Source: Erythrobacter sp.
Lineage (GTDB): Bacteria > Pseudomonadota > Alphaproteobacteria > Sphingomonadales > Sphingomonadaceae
Length of the DNA stretch: 15,016 bases
Reading direction: 5' to 3'
NCBI GenBank assembly: GCA_030731635.1
Contig: JANQTR010000145.1
Coordinates: 1 to 15,016, forward strand
A model generated the notes under the pieces. That model had not been told where the DNA came from and did not search any database. It saw only the letters and a program-made list of their open reading frames with translations. Position numbers and translations under genes: made by a program. Shown here in pieces: positions 13,342-15,016 of the stretch (the first letter of the stretch is position 1; each line of letters opens with the position of its first letter).

Positions 13342-13719
13342 TTACGCCTCTTCTGCTTCGCGAACCACGATCCGCAGCCGTGAGAACGGCTTGAGGATGC
13401 GGGTCGACTTGCCGCGACCACGAGTGTGGAACCGCTTCATCGTCACCGACTTGCCAACCGAGGCTTCAGCCACGATCAACGCATCAACATCGAGGTTGTG
13501 GTTGTTTTCAGCATTGGCGATTGCGGACGCAAGCACCTTGCTCGCATCGCGTGCCATTGCCCGCTTCGAAAAGGCGAGGATGTTCAATGCATCTTCTGCC
13601 TTCTTGCCACGGATCAGGGCAGCAACCAGGTTGAGCTTCTGCGCCGAACCACGGATCGTGGTACCGACGGCCAGCGCCTCGTTGTCGCCCACGCGGCGGG
13701 GTGCCTTAGCCTTGCCCAT
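13342..13719 (-). CDS. rplV: 50S ribosomal protein L22
   Basis: L22 lines the nascent peptide tunnel with its long beta hairpin. The 125-residue product has the body helices (IRGSAQKLNLVAALIRGKKAEDALNIL in outline, then SAIANAENNHNLDVDALIV) and the hairpin near residues 80-105 with KSVTMKRFHTRGRGKSTRI. No macrolide-resistance-like deletion is evident in that loop. The start overlaps the rpsS stop by one base (TAATG). Confidence 0.98.
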   Translation of the reverse strand: MGKAKAPRRVGDNEALAVGTTIRGSAQKLNLVAALIRGKKAEDALNILAFSKRAMARDASKVLASAIANAENNHNLDVDALIVAEASVGKSVTMKRFHTRGRGKSTRILKPFSRLRIVVREAEEA

Positions 13720-13994
13720 TAGCGCTTGCCCTTCTTGTCGGCAGCGTGGCCCGGGAAGGTGCGCGTCGGCGCAAATTCACCAAGCTTGTGCCCGACCATT
13801 TCTTCCGAAACCGAAACCGGGATGAACTTGTGCCCGTTATACACATTGAAGGTGAGCCCAACGAACTGCGGCAGAATCGTCGAGCGGCGCGACCAGGTCT
13901 TGATCGGCTTTGTGTTGCTCGCTTCCTGCGCGCCTTCTGCCTTCTTGAGCAGGCTCAGCTCGACAAACGGACCTTTCCAGACGGAACGTGCCAT
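13719..13994 (-). CDS. rpsS: 30S ribosomal protein S19
   Basis: S19 lies in the 30S head, binding together with S13. The 91-residue product starts MARSVWKGPFVELSLLKKAE, with the SRRSTILPQFVGLTFNVYNG block and the C-terminal MVGHKLGEFAPTRTFPGH signature. GAGG precedes the ATG by nine bases. It sits 6 bases downstream of rplB, in standard S10 order. Confidence 0.98.
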   Translation of the reverse strand: MARSVWKGPFVELSLLKKAEGAQEASNTKPIKTWSRRSTILPQFVGLTFNVYNGHKFIPVSVSEEMVGHKLGEFAPTRTFPGHAADKKGKR

Positions 13995-14000
13995 CGTCTT

Positions 14001-14837
14001 TTACCTCTTCTTCTTCGCGTGACGCGAACGGATGATCATCTTGTCCGTCTGCTTGTTATGGCGCGTACGGGCACCCTTGGTCGGCTTGCCCCATGGTGTC
14101 ACCGGATGGCGACCGCCAGAGGTCCGGCCTTCACCACCACCGTGCGGGTGATCGACCGGGTTCTTCGCAACACCGCGGGTCAGAGGGCGGACGCCCATCC
14201 AACGCTTGCGGCCTGCTTTGGCAAAGTTCTGGTTGGCGTTGTCGGGGTTCGACACCGCGCCCACCGTACCCATGCAATCGGCGCGCAGATAACGCTGCTC
14301 ACCCGAGTTCAAGCGCACGATGACCATTGCGCGGTCTCGGCCAACGACCTGCACATAAGTACCGGCCGAACGCGCAATCTGACCGCCCTTGGCCGGCTTC
14401 ATTTCGACGTTGTGACAGATCGTGCCAACCGGCATCTGACCCAACAACATCGCATTGCCCGGCTTGGTGTCGGTCTTTTCACCGGCAACCACCGAATCGC
14501 CCACTGCGAGACGCTGCGGCGCAAGAATGTAGGCCTGCTCACCATCTTCGTACTTCACCAGTGCGATGAAGGCGGTACGGTTGGGGTCATATTCCAGACG
14601 CTCGACCGTGGCCGGCATGTCCCACTTGCGACGCTTGAAGTCGATGAAGCGGTACTTCTGCTTGTGGCCACCGGCGATCCCGCGCGATGTCACATGGCCC
14701 TTGTTATTGCGGCCACCGGTCTTGTGCTTGCCTTCGGTAAGCGCCTTGACCGGCTTGCCCTTCCAGAGGGCCGACTTGTCGACCAGAATCAGACCGCGAC
14801 GGGCGGGACTGGTCGGTTTATAATTCTTGAGTGCCAT
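14001..14837 (-). CDS. rplB: 50S ribosomal protein L2
   Basis: L2 is a primary 23S rRNA binder needed for subunit association and the peptidyl transferase centre. The 278-residue length is typical. It starts MALKNYKPTSPARRGLILVD and contains GGRNNKGHVTSRGIAGGHKQKYR, the central RNA-binding segment with SAGTYVQVVGRDRAMVIVRL, and the signature GVAKNPVDHPHGGGEGRTSG whose histidine (within HPHGGGEG) corresponds to the functionally important E. coli His229. AGGAAA precedes the ATG. It follows rplW after 23 bases. Confidence 0.99.
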   Translation of the reverse strand: MALKNYKPTSPARRGLILVDKSALWKGKPVKALTEGKHKTGGRNNKGHVTSRGIAGGHKQKYRFIDFKRRKWDMPATVERLEYDPNRTAFIALVKYEDGEQAYILAPQRLAVGDSVVAGEKTDTKPGNAMLLGQMPVGTICHNVEMKPAKGGQIARSAGTYVQVVGRDRAMVIVRLNSGEQRYLRADCMGTVGAVSNPDNANQNFAKAGRKRWMGVRPLTRGVAKNPVDHPHGGGEGRTSGGRHPVTPWGKPTKGARTRHNKQTDKMIIRSRHAKKKR

Positions 14838-14860
14838 TGTTCGTTTCCTGTCCCTTGGCC

Positions 14861-15016
14861 TCAGATACCGCTGGTGATGTCGATCATTTCACCCTCAGCG
14901 AGGGTGACAATGGCCTTCTTCACGTCGGAGCGGGTGTAGGGCTTGCCCTTCCACCGCTTGGTCTTGCCCTTCATGATCAGGGTGTTCACCGCGACGACCT
15001 TCTTGTCGTAGATCGC
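14861..15016 (-). CDS. rplW: 50S ribosomal protein L23 (5' part outside window)
   Basis: L23 sits at the peptide exit and is the main docking site for trigger factor and SRP. The last 52 residues are present (AIYDKKVVAVNTLIMKGKTK, RWKGKPYTRSDVKKAIVTLA, EGEMIDITSGI), an L23 C-terminus ending in TGA at 14863-14861. The N-terminal half lies beyond the right edge. The rest of the S10 group (rplD, rplC, rpsJ) would be expected further upstream. Confidence 0.96.
   Translation of the reverse strand, partial: AIYDKKVVAVNTLIMKGKTKRWKGKPYTRSDVKKAIVTLAEGEMIDITSGI

Noticed and set aside
12621..13394. A 257-codon plus-strand open frame opposite rpsC
   Set aside because: It is antisense to a full-length S3 gene with no ribosome site or family resemblance.
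13746..14939. A 397-codon plus-strand open frame opposite rpsS, rplB and rplW
   Set aside because: It is antisense to three well-recognised ribosomal protein genes, and high-GC codon bias commonly leaves long antisense frames open; the translation resembles no family.
1..15016. CRISPR arrays, tRNA or rRNA genes, insertion sequences, phage or defence genes
   Set aside because: Reading both strands showed no repeat-spacer pattern, no transposase or integrase, and no RNA gene; nearly all of the window is accounted for by the listed genes.

Overview
The window is a stretch of the S10-spc-alpha ribosomal protein gene cluster, read almost entirely on the minus strand. It carries the 3' end of the S10 group (rplW partial, rplB, rpsS, rplV, rpsC, rplP, rpmC, rpsQ), the spc group (rplN, rplX, rplE, rpsN, rpsH, rplF, rplR, rpsE, rpmD, rplO, secY, adk) and the alpha group (rpsM, rpsK, rpoA partial). 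The adk-rpsM-rpsK-rpoA order, the SecY and RpoA sequences, the high GC content and TTGAC-N17-TATGCG-like promoters point to an alphaproteobacterium. The best guess is Sphingomonadales, possibly Erythrobacteraceae; this is judged from sequence style, not from a search.

Layout from high to low coordinates, which is the direction of transcription. From 15016 to 7750, 17 tightly packed ribosomal protein genes run from rplW to rpmD, with gaps of a few bases or TAATG/TGATG stop-start overlaps. At 7693-7722 a strong bidirectional terminator closes this unit. From 7666 back to 5948 a single plus-strand gene for a DUF885-family lipoprotein (putative metallopeptidase) sits between rpmD and rplO, which are normally adjacent. 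From 5749 to 2939 lie rplO, secY and adk, followed by a GTG-started gene for an exported SRPBCC/START-like protein (2929-2045). A 238-base spacer then holds a good promoter and a terminator-like hairpin ahead of rpsM, rpsK and rpoA, which runs off the left edge.

Most genes build the 30S and 50S ribosomal subunits. SecY is the membrane export channel, Adk supplies ADP/AMP balance, and RpoA nucleates RNA polymerase assembly. What departs from the textbook cluster is its division into at least three transcription units. The DUF885 gene plus its terminator cuts the spc group after rpmD, so rplO-secY-adk needs its own promoter, and one is visible at 5816-5844. The alpha group has its own promoter (1998-2026) and a leader of about 185 nt whose hairpin looks like an attenuator. 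No wholly new system is evident. The points most worth following are this partitioning, the possible attenuator, the RG-rich extension on S5, and the exported SRPBCC protein with a Pro/Ala/Lys tail.
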